Part shown: one piece after another, positions 17,693 through 29,166 of the stretch | Layout of the letters: each line of letters starts with the position of its first letter | Position numbering within the stretch: the first letter of the stretch is position 1 | From: Podila epigama | Taxonomy: Eukaryota; Mortierellomycota; Mortierellomycetes; Mortierellales; Mortierellaceae | Direction: 5' to 3' | Assembly (NCBI GenBank): GCA_015679605.1 | Contig: JAAAVE010000095.1 | Span: 1-29,182 of the forward strand | Length of the DNA stretch: 29,182 nucleotides | Notes under the pieces: model-generated | What the model saw: the letters and a program-made list of their open reading frames with translations, nothing else | The model's database searches: none | Told to the model about the DNA's origin: nothing | Position numbers and translations under genes: made by a program

Positions 17693-20600
17693 TCACAAAA
17701 AGAGCGTTGAAAAACTAGGCATCCCGTGGCGCACTCTTCCTGCACCAGGCCAACCTGCACAGCTTACGCCCACAGAAAGGGATTCGTCAGCCAGGGTATA
17801 CGATGATGGACCGAGGAAACATTGTCCCGCGACGCCCATCTCATTCAAAAACGCTTTCCACTCTTTGTGGAGGCACCACCGCAGATACATGGCCGATGAA
17901 ACACCCAGTGGAGGACAGTGAGTGTTGTTGTTGTTGTTGTTGTTGTTACTGTTGTTCAGAGGCCCACCGCTAGTGCCGGAAAGAAGAATACCCGGTTCAG
18001 GATCGTCATGCAAAATATGATACCACACAGAATCGCTCTCTGGCTGCAGACTATGCATCGCATTCGCGCTAGATTGCCCACCATGATATGGCGAAGCTCC
18101 GCGAACAATCACCGTCGGACTCTTTAGCAGTTCTCCCAATCCTCGTTGTACTTGACGATGAAATCGCGCATCCAAGTGTGCAATGGCCTGACAAAAGTCG
18201 AAAAACGAAGACTGGAAACTCCACAAGGACCAGTATTGTCTTTTTAGCCTCCATTGCCGCGTCTGCTGTTGCTGTTGCTGATGTTGTTGTTGTTCCTGTT
18301 GTTGCTGCTGTTGCTGAGAATCCTGTCGGTCTTCTTGTTGTTGCTGTCGAGTTCTTGTTGTTTCCATGGGATGAGAATGGACCGAAAGAATATCTCCCGT
18401 CCAACCGTCTAATGACTGGATCTGTATCGTCGCCAGATTATGAATTTCACGCTGCACTCTCTCCTCGAGGGCTTTGAACGGTCTTTGACCTGCAAGAAAC
18501 TCTAGAAACGTCGCTTCAAGAGCGACCCCATCTTGAGCACCAGCAATCCTATCAAGGTCTGTATCCTGCAATCGGCTTTCTCTTTCTATGTACTGAGCAT
18601 GATGATTATCATTCAAACCGAGATCGCCAGGTTCAGGTGGATGCAAAGGTGTGTCGCTAGCCAAACTCTCAGGCACAGGTCCACCAATCTGCAGCATCAC
18701 CACAAGACTATGGTCAAATGCAAACTGAACAAGCTCCAACAGCGCTTCTCTCCAGGCGGCGTTTCTTTCGTCTAAAGCACAAGTACATGTACATTTCAAT
18801 AAAATAAGTAAATGGTACCAATAATTTGCGACATACATGTAATAATAAAATAAAATAAAATAAAATTCAGAAATAACACTCACAGAAGGGAGCCTGTTCA
18901 TGGCGCAGTTTCCGTGCAATGGAAACCAATGAAACAATGCATCGAAGCACCTGCCCAAGGAGATGCATAGCTCGGACGCTGTGACGATCTCCATCCGAGA
19001 GCCGTAACGGGGCATCCTCTTCATGAACCGGTTCATGCATAGCATGGATCAACGACGTTCTGAGTCGGCCAAGGTATAATCTAGGCATAAGATCGGTACA
19101 TCCTACTATGCACTGTAAAAGCGGGCCGAATAAAAGTGATGTTTCCAATTGCAGGGCCTCATACCCCTCGAGGCGAGGAGATGTACCTTTTCCATTGGAT
19201 ATTACATTTGGTATCTTTGCAGGCAACGCAGCAATTTCCTCAGACAGCGCGCCAAGCAACGACACCAACCATCGAACCACTGGAACAGCAACGATGATCA
19301 AATTGGGGCGTCTTGGCCAAGGTCTGGCCTCTAAAGAAGTAGGTCCCTCCATCGCTAATGATCTCTGCATCCTGCAGTAGCTCTTGTACGGACCAGTCCC
19401 AAGAAACGCCGTCAAGAACGGACCAAACACTGTCACCATTGTCATGGTCCTGAATGAGCTCAAAGACTGATTCCTACAAAGGTAAAAAAAATGGAAATGA
19501 TCGATAGGATGGGTAAATAAAGAGACATCTTTGATTGTCCATTGTTCGTAATAAAAAATAAAGCGACTTGGTACATACCACTTTCTTCGACTTTCAGTTT
19601 CAAGGGCTACATTGCGCAAAGCACTGGTAAGGATCTGCAAGGCCTCTACCCGCTGACGGGCAGGCAGCTTTCGTTGATTTTGGCCCGAAACTAGTGTCAA
19701 TATTGTGGGTCGATTGACAGTTGATGCCGGCGAGGGCAACGACGATATTGCAGTTGCACCTGGTGGTCGAGGAAAACTTCGACCAAACAGTTGTTCCTTT
19801 TCGTGAGACAAGCTTGTGTAGACACAAACACCCCAATCGACAACATGAAGTCCCAACCGTCTGCGAGGGTCCTGCAAAGCTATCATAGGTTTTTGTTGAC
19901 TCTTGCTTCCGCTTTCATACGAATCAATATCAACTCGCACTTTGTCTTCGCCTGACAAAAGCTGAAGTTGAGTCATTAGCATATCCAAAAACTCTGCCAC
20001 AAACTGCTTTTCGCCTGCCTTGTAGAGATGTGCATAGCCGCGAATCTTTTGGTAAACGTATACACCATTCCTAAATATTCATAATTTGATAGAGAGCGTT
20101 TAGAATGACATACAGCATTTTAGCAAAACATGGGAGCTGTGCAAAATAAACGACATAAGTCTCGTACATCTGAGGCTGCGGAAAGTGCCGGGCGGATGTG
20201 AGGTAGCTCAAGACAGAGTCAGTACCAGCAAGGTACGACTGCTGGATGATCAGGCCGCCTTGTTGGATGACTTGGCCGACAACGGTATGTGCCAGCTCCA
20301 CATGTCGTATGTTCTCCTTGACTAACCGCTTGAACTCGAGACGCTACATTAATATGGTTACAGAATCAAAGACAGGGAAGGCATGAGTACTTCTATAGCA
20401 TCGTCTTCATTAACCCACCTAACGACGCTTACAAGAGAACAAAAGGCGCCAAAATGATCAAAGAAAATAAAATAGCAGAAAAGTGCCATAAGTACCTCAT
20501 AGTCAAACTTGAGTTGATTCAACAAGATTCCAAGATATCCAAGGAAGCGTGTCTTGACCAACTGAGCTTTGTTGAACTTTAGCTGATCCGTAGAACCAGA

Positions 20601-23600
20601 CGCAGGGCGAATGGCCAGGTAGTAGTCGCCCATGTTGCCTATCACCTTGCCAAGAAGCTGTGTCCGTGATTCCTTAAACTCCCTTAACATTTCAGCTTCC
20701 ATCTCTGTGTCAAGCAAAGTTTTGTCGGCATTGCGACTGTCGCTCCCGGCGCGTGTCTTTGGGTCATCGCGATGTGCAATAGGTAGGTCATGGAAGATGT
20801 CTCTAGAAAGCAATTGCGAGGTGGATGGCCGAAAGCGTGGATTCCCGAGGGCCACAATGTCGCAAGCTCGAAGAATAGCACAAAGGAAATGATAATGTTG
20901 GGGAGTGAGCTCGTGCAGTGGTGCTCCAGCTGTTGCGAACCATACATTCAAAAAGATGTCTTCGTTCTCCAGGAACATCCACGGTCGGCTTTGCACCACA
21001 CGCGTAGCCCAGGCATGTTCATCTGTCAACCTGGCGTGCTGAATCGTTGGGCTGAGCCACGGATCACGCCTAAACTGGGCAAGAATAGTTTGAAGGTCCA
21101 GCTTGCCTTGATCGATCAAAAACATTCCACAGTCCGCAAAGACGCTCAATATATGGTCCACGCCCTCACGGAAAATCTGAGCTAGGCTAGTTGTCTTTGC
21201 CGCTGTAGAGGTTTCTCCAACAGGCGCCATAAACCCAGACATGGGTGATTCTGAGAAGGGTGTCGCAACACCAACGATCCCAGCTCGGGTCACAGCAGTG
21301 GCTCCAGTTCGTATAGTAGCCTGTTGTGCATCATGTAGCTCTTGGTGTCGGTCACGGATAAGCTTCTCTAAGCAAGGGTAGAGCCAAGATTGCAAAACGA
21401 CCGCAAGGTCTTCATCCTCTGGGAGTTTTACAACTTCCGGTGGACCGATTGCTCCGTGGTCAGACATTAGGTCCGAGGACTTGAACTGCGATACTTCTAC
21501 TGACCTCTGCGAAAGGTCAAGAAGGTCAAGGTCGTCAAAGTCCATGGGGTCGTATTCAAAGGACGAAAAGTCATCATTCGCATCTGTTGAGTTCAGGTGA
21601 GAAACGCCAGCTTCAGTGTCTTCGTTAGTGGAGATGCCAGCCAGTTCCCCCGGGGTTGGCACGCCAGACGTGGAAACATTCTTCACGAGTACATCTTGCT
21701 GATTTGCTTGACAACGCAGGCTGTCAATATGACGGGCACGGATAGACATAAAGGAGTTCGCAATCGACACAACTTGAAGTCTCAGCCCCGGCGGATACTG
21801 CTTTACTGGGTCCAAAATTCGTCCTAGCCCTATAGCGACCACAAAGATGTTAAAATCTGCTATAGCAAACGATTCAGCTTGACACTTTTTCTAATATTAT
21901 AATAAACTTACTCTTGTCCAGATATGATAGAGATGGCAGGCATGAGACAGTGTTTGTAGCGTCCTTCAAGAATCCCAAAAGACGCGTGACATATCCCAGC
22001 GCGGTTTCCAAAAGTGAAGAAACAGGTGTCTGTCGCCTTGAGCGAGGGAGATACATAGTCTTATCCTCAAGATCTTGCTCCAAGAGCCCACAAAGAAAGT
22101 CAATTCTATTGAATAGATAATCCAAGATGCCGTTGAATGCTCGTCCGTTGATGGCAGCGTCCGCACTGGAGCCATGGTTGCTCAGTGCTTTGCGTTGACC
22201 AATAATACCGAGATAGAAAACAGACTCTAGTAGAATCCTTCTTGAGGCGTCGTCGCTCTCATCAAAGTTAAGCAAACTGCGAAGCTGACCAACAGAAGAC
22301 TGTCGTACAAAATTTGGAACAAGAAGTGCCATCATCAACACAAGGTTGCAAGGGTTGCAGAGGGACGAGTAGCTCAGGTCGGTGGCTGTCGAGGCCGTGA
22401 TCGTGACCACAGTCATGGGTGAGATCGTCGACAATAAACGCTTGCAGGCCTTCAAATGACTGTCATTCGCCAACTCCCGATTAAAGTCAGACTTCTCCTC
22501 TCCAGAGGCTCGTGGCATGGAAACGGGTGAAGGAAAGTTATCCTCGATAGATGTCGACGCGCGAATTAGTCCAACGTTCCAGCGCAATGTCAGCGCAAGA
22601 ATCTTGAGGAACACCTCAAAACATCGGTCGTGTGCGTCCAACTTTGAAACTGCATCCATGCATTGGACGGCATCGGTACCATTACCGAGTTGTGGCAGGT
22701 TTTCAATAGACCGGGACTCGGGGCGAACTTCGTCAAGTGACCCATCCATGATCATCTGCTTCAGAAACTCTGGCAAACGATAACCTCGTTCCAACGGCAT
22801 GTCTCGAAACTCTCTTGCAGCAAAGAATTGATAGAGAAGTGTGACCACAGTATGGTCCGGGGACCAATTCCATTCCTGAAGCCGACAATGAGTGAAATGG
22901 AGAAACCACTTGAGCTGATGTTCCGTCTCTGAGTTAAGGATTCCTGTTGACGAGTCGAGCTCAAACATACCCTTGTTCCTCAAAAGCCAGTTGACCAGTT
23001 CCCAGTTGGACTGTACTTGAATATCCGGGTTCGAGCTACCGTCTGCATCAAACTGGTGCAGAACACTAAGCGCCATGATTAATCGTGTCTCATGCATAGG
23101 TCCCACCAAGTCCGCGGCGGCCTCGGATGTGCTTGAGCTCGACGCCTCCTGTTCCCCAGACTTTGCTTTAAGGTCGCGTCTCTGACGCACATGGCGGTTG
23201 AAATAGGTCCAGAAACCTGAACGGTCCGGCTGATACGTTATGGTATTGAGGAGCTGCACAAGGCATGTCCATAACTCCGCTGCATCTGCGCCATGAAAAA
23301 CTGGGCCAAAAGATGCCTGGCCGCCGCTCGTAATACGTTCAACATGCGCAAAAAAGCGAAGATCGGCAGCATTGTATAGACTTCCTATCAGGATTTCGAT
23401 CGGTGTTGCAAGTGTCACATTCTCATTCAAAAGCACTTCCGACGCCAACGCACTCCAAACCACCACACTCCACTGAGTCCAACATGCTAGACGCCATCCA
23501 GGAGACTCGTTAGGCCCACGGTGGGAATCTTTGACAAGATCAACCACAGGCGGAAGAACACGTGATAGGAAGAGGCGCCAGAACTCTGTACGTTGATGAT

Positions 23601-26600
23601 AGTCAAGTACTGAGAGAGATTCCAGTGTCAGCAGTGTGACATCCTCTAGCACCTTTATACTCGGTAACACGAGGTCATCCGCATCCACAGCCAAATTTTG
23701 CTCAATTGACTGACTGATCTGCAGATTCCGTTCGACAAATTCTTGCGTAAATTGTGATAGCTGCTCAATGACATCAGGTACGTTGTTGTAATCGAACGAA
23801 AGCGAACGCCCAAACAAGTCCAATCTGTTCCGTGGCTGACCCACAGGTGCCACTGACCCCAAAGTCAATGCCTGTAGAACTGCATTCAGAGTTCCGTGCC
23901 CAATATATGACGCTCTCGAAAAGTATAAGCCTCTCGGGATACGCTTGCTCGGTGGCCGATGGAGAAAGTTCACTGACTGAGGTGTACTTTGGTGCAGGGG
24001 GCGAACCAATGAATTGGAGGGTTGTTTAGGTGCCATGGTTACTGTGGAGGGTGTTGTGGCCATCTCCTCGGGCGATGGGAAACTGTTGACATCATTATCC
24101 CAATCATAGGGGTCATCTTGAGATGGATAGTCGAGCTGCGATGGCTCAGGCTCTCGCTGCAGATCAGGCTCGGCTTTTTTTATGCGCGTTGGGGTATGTT
24201 TGGCAATCTTTGGCCGATGCTCAAAGTAAGGCTTGTTGACAAACTGTGGCTGTGACGAGACATGATCATTCCAGTTCCAGGCTACCTGCAGCTGTAGTGG
24301 CTTTGCTCCGTTCAACCGGCTTTGAAGAGACGGTCGAGGTTTTTTGTTTCTCGAGACTTGGCTGGCCCTTTTTCTTGAGACTCGTGGAATGACAGTGGAG
24401 CGACAAAGAGCTCGGCGGGGCTTGTTTGTGGATGCTACGTTGCGAGGCACAGATGCGGCGCCATAAGGACGTTTGCCTTTTCCAAACCCTCTTGATTGCA
24501 CGATCTTTTCACGGCGAAGAACGGTAAACGCGTTCGTACTACTGTCCGACCCTGACGCATCATCTGAAACATCATTGTCCCTACTTGAGCCGCGCATATG
24601 TGAAGATCCAATGCCCTGTAGGCCATCCTGGACAGAATTCATTGACTCTTCATAGTCATTGTTCACGCTCCAGTCAAAGTTATCCTCATTGTCCGAAGCT
24701 AATTCGATATCATCGTGAACTGCGCTGGTCATGTCAGAGTATTGACTGCGATGGGTTAAGATTTCAGCGCGATGAGCCTTTGTCGGTGGTTGGTTTCCAC
24801 TGATTCGCCGACGTTTTTTGGACCGTGTCGTGTCTGTTGAACGCCGAGGATTAGGATGAGACCGAACGATCATCCTGTCAATCATATCTAATCGCTCCTC
24901 TCTGAAAGGATTGCCGATACTCCTGGAAGACTTTCCATACTTAAATAACACTCGAGATTCCTTTTGAAAATCGGGTGAACGAGAACGTGACAAAGAGCGC
25001 GACTTGGACTGGGAACGGGGCCGGGATCGTGATCGCGATCTGGATGTGGATCGAGACCTGGACCTGAAAGAAGATCTTGTGTGTGAGAGTCGACGATCGG
25101 AGCCTCTTGATTTGCCGTATGTCTAAGGAATCACAAAACATATTAATATCGAAGCAAGCACATGCAACGGAAGCTTACAAAAAAAATGGAAACACGCAAC
25201 TATTACCATCGTAGGTTTGTCTAGTGTATTCTGGTCATCGGACTGCCAGACAGAGTCTGCCGACATAGTATCATGCATACCAGGTGCACTCTCTTCGCTG
25301 TCACTGTCCCTGCCTTCTTGAGCAAGTTGAGCCATAAAGCTGTCCAAGTCGCCTGAACCTTTACCAACTGGAGCTATTCGCCGCTTGGCATGGTGAGCAA
25401 GTTGAGTGGAATCTGACTGAGTTCTAACAGGGTCGTGTCTGGGGTTGGATCTTTCTCGACGCGATCGCATCGACTTTAGTGCCGCAGCATCATCAGGCAA
25501 AAAGTTTCTTTTAAAAAACACCATCGGAAGGACGTGCTGTCGATATCGATTTGAGCGTTTTGTGATCCTTGATAATTCTTCTGCATTGTTGGTGTCGGAT
25601 GTGTCTGACAACATATCAACGGCCTCTCCAGTTCTGGCTCTCTGTCCATCACTTTCAGCGGAATCGCTGCCTGATAACGACGCGATCTCACGTTCTACTG
25701 ACCCTTGTGGCGTATCTCCTACTAAGACCTCCTCAAACTGCTGGAAAGTTGTTTGGTTGATTAGGGTCGAGTTTGGTGGCGACAAATCTACAGGCTCCAG
25801 TGGTTCTATGCGTTGTCTGGCGAGTCGTTTCAATCGCCGCTTCGCATTGTTACTTAGGGCTTTTGGTATTTTGAGCGATGGTAGTGGCTGCTGAACATGA
25901 TGGTGGCGATGCCTATTCAGAGTCGGAAGGTCGTCCTCTTCCATATCCTCGTCCATATCCTCGTCCATATCCTCGAAGGGATACCATGAGCTGGAAGGGT
26001 TTGCAATGGTGTCCTGCGCTGTCGGCAGCCCTGCGCGAGACTGGTGTTGTGGGGCCGGAGGCTCCTCATAAGAAGAGTCCGAACTGTCCGAGTCCTGCTG
26101 CTCAACCACGGCTAGATCATGCCCACGGGCATTCTCTCCGGACAGAATGGGTTTTACGGAGATACCTCTGCTTCCTATGAGTCGAGCGTGGTGTTGCTTG
26201 TCCGCGGTGTATGGCATTCTTTGCTGAAATGTTCGCTGTCTGAGTGGATACGACCGCACTACAGGAGCCTCTTGCCGTTCAAAGAATGAGGCGGCGAACT
26301 CTGACATAGGAGGACTTTGTGGCGATACAAGTTGTTCAGCGCTAGGGTTTTGCACGAGGATATCTTTTTTTGGCGCCAATGTGTCGTCCTGTGATAACTG
26401 TGTCAACTGTGAACCGTGTGGACGAGAGAGCATTTCATCCGTTTGCTGATCTGCACCATTTCCTTGCTGAACCATATCCTGAGACGTGTTGAGTGAGGAG
26501 CTGGTCCCACCGGCGAGTTTGGTTCCTGTGCCTGTCTGTACCGTGGTGTCTGTCCTCGCTGCCAGGTCAACAGAACATGAATCGTCCTCAGAATTGAGCA

Positions 26601-26986
26601 CCACTTCTTCACCCTGGTCAAAAATTGTATGTAGAAAATAAGAGTTAGATACACCAGGGTCGAGAACATGATGGATACACGCACGCAAATCGATTTCTTC
26701 GACATGACATTATATTTACCTCTTCGGCGGAAGCGTCGGTTGAAACTATTCCACTATTGAGAGGGAGTCGGCCAAGCCATTCTGAATTGAATCTTGTGCA
26801 AGCGAGATCCAATGTGAAGGGCGAAGTCTCTCGAACTGTTTCGCGATGAGCATTGGTTTGATTGCTGTCTTCACTCTGACTTCCTTCATCGGCCGAGTCT
26901 GGCACAAGCATCCGGACTTTAAACAGATCATTGCTTGGTTGGTTGAGGTAGCTGTGGCCTGGGTATGTTGAAGAGAGATGTGGCAT
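17693..26986 (-). CDS. Mms22/Mus7-like replication-fork repair protein, very large (8 or more exons)
   Basis: Minus-strand exons in the simplest model: 26986-26720, 26613-25207, 25122-21912, 21859-20496, 20343-20114, 20070-19579, 19473-18884 and 18771-17693. All phases agree and give 2,879 residues. Mms22/Mus7 works with a cullin Rtt101/Rtt107-type complex in yeast and with TONSL in animals to rescue damaged replication forks. Supporting the call: the early motif YPLRQRTFQQRMPYTADK ... GSRGI (about 211-245), resembling the family's N-terminal LRxRxxxQxxPYxxxxxxH block; VLPMVFFKR (about 450), resembling its conserved VLP block; a very long disordered acidic N-terminal third; and a helical C-terminal two-thirds. 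Odd features: an RS-rich stretch near residues 575-607, and polyGln and polyAsn near the C-terminus. It is longer than fission yeast Mus7, which is under 2,000 residues. The exact frame at about 19330-19579 is uncertain (see findings). The ATG at 26986 was chosen over one at 27046 that would add a CA-repeat-coded Cys/Val-rich leader. Confidence 0.6.
17918..17955 (-). repeat. Polyasparagine-coding trinucleotide run
   Basis: A GTT/TTG repeat on the plus strand encodes a run of Asn (NNSNNNNNNNN) in the C-terminal exon of the Mms22-like gene. It is a likely length-variable microsatellite within a disordered loop. Confidence 0.8.
18270..18360 (-). repeat. Polyglutamine-coding repeat
   Basis: Mixed TTG/CTG units on the plus strand encode Gln-rich blocks (QQQQQQQEQQQHQQQQQQ and neighbours) in the C-terminal exon of the Mms22-like gene. 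CAA and CAG codons are interleaved. The tract separates two folded-looking segments, ending at TGDILSVHSH and resuming at YWSLWSFQSS. Confidence 0.8.
24972..25074 (-). repeat. Arg-Ser dipeptide-rich coding segment
   Basis: The minus strand encodes many RS/SR pairs (for example RSRSRSTSRSRSRSRPRS) at the start of the third exon of the Mms22-like gene. CGA, CGT and TCC/TCT codons are mixed, so it is not a simple DNA repeat. RS domains are usual in splicing factors and are SR-kinase targets. Confidence 0.85.
25941..25976 (-). repeat. 12-bp tandem repeat encoding acidic DMDE units
   Basis: Three units of CCATATCCTCGT on the plus strand encode DEDM repeats (DMDEDMDEDMEED) in the second exon of the Mms22-like gene, an acidic disordered stretch. 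Confidence 0.9.
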
Positions 26987-27371
26987 CTCGTGTGTGAATG
27001 GAAAGGTGCAAACACAGACAGACACACACAGCACACACAGGGACAATTGGTGGCGTTCTTTTTCTCAAAGGTATTTTATCGTGATCGAAGTGAGAATTGT
27101 GAGAAATGGGAAGCTACCATGCGAAAGTTGGATGCGCGAGGTGAGAGCTGAAGAAGCAAAAGCCCTACAGTCATTGATTTTTTGCACAATGCAAAGACTT
27201 TTTTTTTTTTTTTCTTTTCGAGGAATTCGTTTCCTTTGTCTTTTGTCTTTTCTTTTTTCTTTTGTGTGGACAATGGATCGAATGGTGGCTTAAGGGCCGG
27301 AAGCATACAACGTTACCGCACTTTGGTGGCGGAGGTGATAATCAACATGTTTGAATAAAGAATTGCCATCG
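26987..27371. promoter_or_regulatory. Divergent promoter region of the Mms22-like gene and the neighbouring unknown gene
   Basis: The two start codons point outward, 385 nt apart. It holds CA repeats near 27003-27040 (Mms22 leader side), a minus-strand GATAAAATAC at 27071-27080 that could act as a TATA element for the Mms22-like gene, and a long T/C-rich tract at about 27197-27265 that fits a plus-strand leader. Sharing of control between the two genes is possible but unproven. Confidence 0.5.
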
Positions 27372-28800
27372 ATGGGCCTCAAGAGCAACTCCAAAGACAA
27401 TGATTGTACAGCGGCACCGCATTGCCAAGACACTCTAGCATCAAACGGGACATTAAAATCCCCTTGTACAACCGACAAATGCGATGCATTAACCCCAGCA
27501 GACATGAAGCTTTACGAAGCACATGTTGCCCAAGTTGCAAAACAGCCCAAAACCTCTGAACCCACCTTTGTATTGTTTTATTCAGGTATTCATTCTCTTT
27601 GTTACTTTTCAAGAGCAAGTGTCTCTTTTCTAGATTGGTGGGGGTCGACTAATGCTCTGCGTATTTTGTTTAGATACATTCTGCCCGATTCTTAGGTACC
27701 ATTCGCAACTCATCACCGAACTACTGTCGGTTCTTCCACAGCTCTTGCAGCGAGATAGCACCGAAGAAGTGACTGAAGCCGGCACATCAGAATATTCGTC
27801 GAGCGAGGCGCATTGTCTGACCGTGGTCTTGTCACTCAAATCGGATCTGTTTATCCGCCATGCCCTGGCAACTCCTTTTCACATTGATCTCTTTGACCGA
27901 ACACGCTTAGCAGAGGTCCAGATCGCCAATTCCTTTACACATTTACAAACTCCAATTCTGCTTGATGACTCGTTTGCCTTGCAGCAGGACCGGAGTAAAA
28001 ATGAACATTGTGAGAAGGGTTGGCTTGGTAACTCACTGCGGACCGAGGCGATTCGTCTACAAAAGATACTTGCAAAAGTAAACGGGGCCTGCAAGACTAG
28101 TCATACCATTGAGCTAGTCACTGTACTAGAGCAATCGCAGACAAACCTTTATGGGATCCCACCAGAGATGCCAGGAAAGGTGGTCTACGTGGTGACAAAG
28201 CGCCAGTCAGACAAGAGTAGACTGGGTCCTGCGTCCTCTGTCCAGTGGGTGGACCGCTTGTTTATGCAAGCTGGATATAGCCTATCTTGGGTGAGGGATA
28301 ATCTTTATGTCATTAATGCAATGATTGACACCGAAGGCGCCAACGAAGAAGATGAAGAGCATGGTATTAGCGATTGGAGCGACAGCAGTGAGAGCAGCGA
28401 GGATGAGGATGACGGAACAAAGACGAAGGCAAGTAGTACCAGCAGCGATACACGATGCTCGCGTACTGGAGCAGCAAGGGATGAAGAGGCGGCTGCGCCG
28501 TCCTCCCTTTGTTCATCAGGAAAGGAAAGGAAGATCTACTTGAGTGATATGCGACCAGAGGAGGCCAAGGTGCGGGTCATGGTGCGGCAAGGGCGGGGTG
28601 GGTCTGCTCTTGAGCAAAGTGTTCTGGATGTGCTAGAGCGGACCAAACTATTTGAGATGCAGGCGTCACGGCTGCCGCAGTTTAGCCATGTGCTATCGAA
28701 TCTCTCCCTCCGCCATAAACCGGCGCCATCATTGTCGTCCCTCAGCAGCACCGCCGATAGTCGCGTCTCTGATGCGTCTGAGGCGAATCCGTTCCTCTGA
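27372..28800 (+). CDS. Unrecognised protein with acidic/Ser-rich linker (2 exons)
   Basis: Exons 27372-27585 and 27674-28800 join in frame to 446 residues; the intron starts GTATTC and ends TTTAG. I do not recognise the family. The N-terminus (about 1-60) is polar with several Cys. Residues about 60-290 look folded, with FVLFYSDTFCPILRYHSQLI bridging the splice junction and then TPFHIDLFDRTRLAEVQIANSF, PGKVVYVVTKRQ and LSWVRDNLYVINAMIDT. Residues about 295-350 form an acidic Ser/Asp/Glu linker. A second folded-looking segment (IYLSDMRPEEAKVRVMVRQG to LFEMQASRLPQF) is followed by a Ser-rich tail ending NPFL. No signal peptide or membrane span is evident. An earlier ATG at about 27347 is closed at once by a stop, so 27372 was taken as start. 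Confidence 0.75.
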
Positions 28801-29166
28801 ATAATTCTCATCCCACAGAATTATTTGACAGATAAAATAATCCCACAGATAAAAATAATAATGAAAAACCCAAAAAGATACAAGACAAAGAAGGAAAACC
28901 TTCTTTTTTAGCTCCCTTATTGAAAAATTTAAAAATCTTTTTCCTCTTCTTTTCTTTCCATGGACCATCCTTCTCTTTGTGTGTCTTTCCACACAACGAT
29001 CTCACCATTCATCACTCGCGAGTAAACCACCACACAACCATTGCATTCTCTTCTTCAACATAAACATTACTCTTACATTCATTCACATACATGCATACGT
29101 AACACACATACATACATACATACATTCATACACTCGCTCTCATTTAAACATACACCTACCCACGCC
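28801..29166. other. 3' region of the unknown gene and leader of a following gene
   Basis: The left part is AT-rich (AATAATAATGAAAA near 28854-28866) and probably contains the cleavage region of the preceding gene. The right part turns CT-rich and then becomes ACATACATACAT repeats (about 29097-29135), the same style of leader seen before the BCS1-type gene. No TATA box is clear. Confidence 0.5.

Noticed and set aside
26987-27046. An upstream in-frame ATG for the Mms22-like gene at 27046
   Set aside because: The extra residues are encoded by a CA repeat and look like a leader, not a conserved N-terminus; the start at 26986 is more economical, though not proven.
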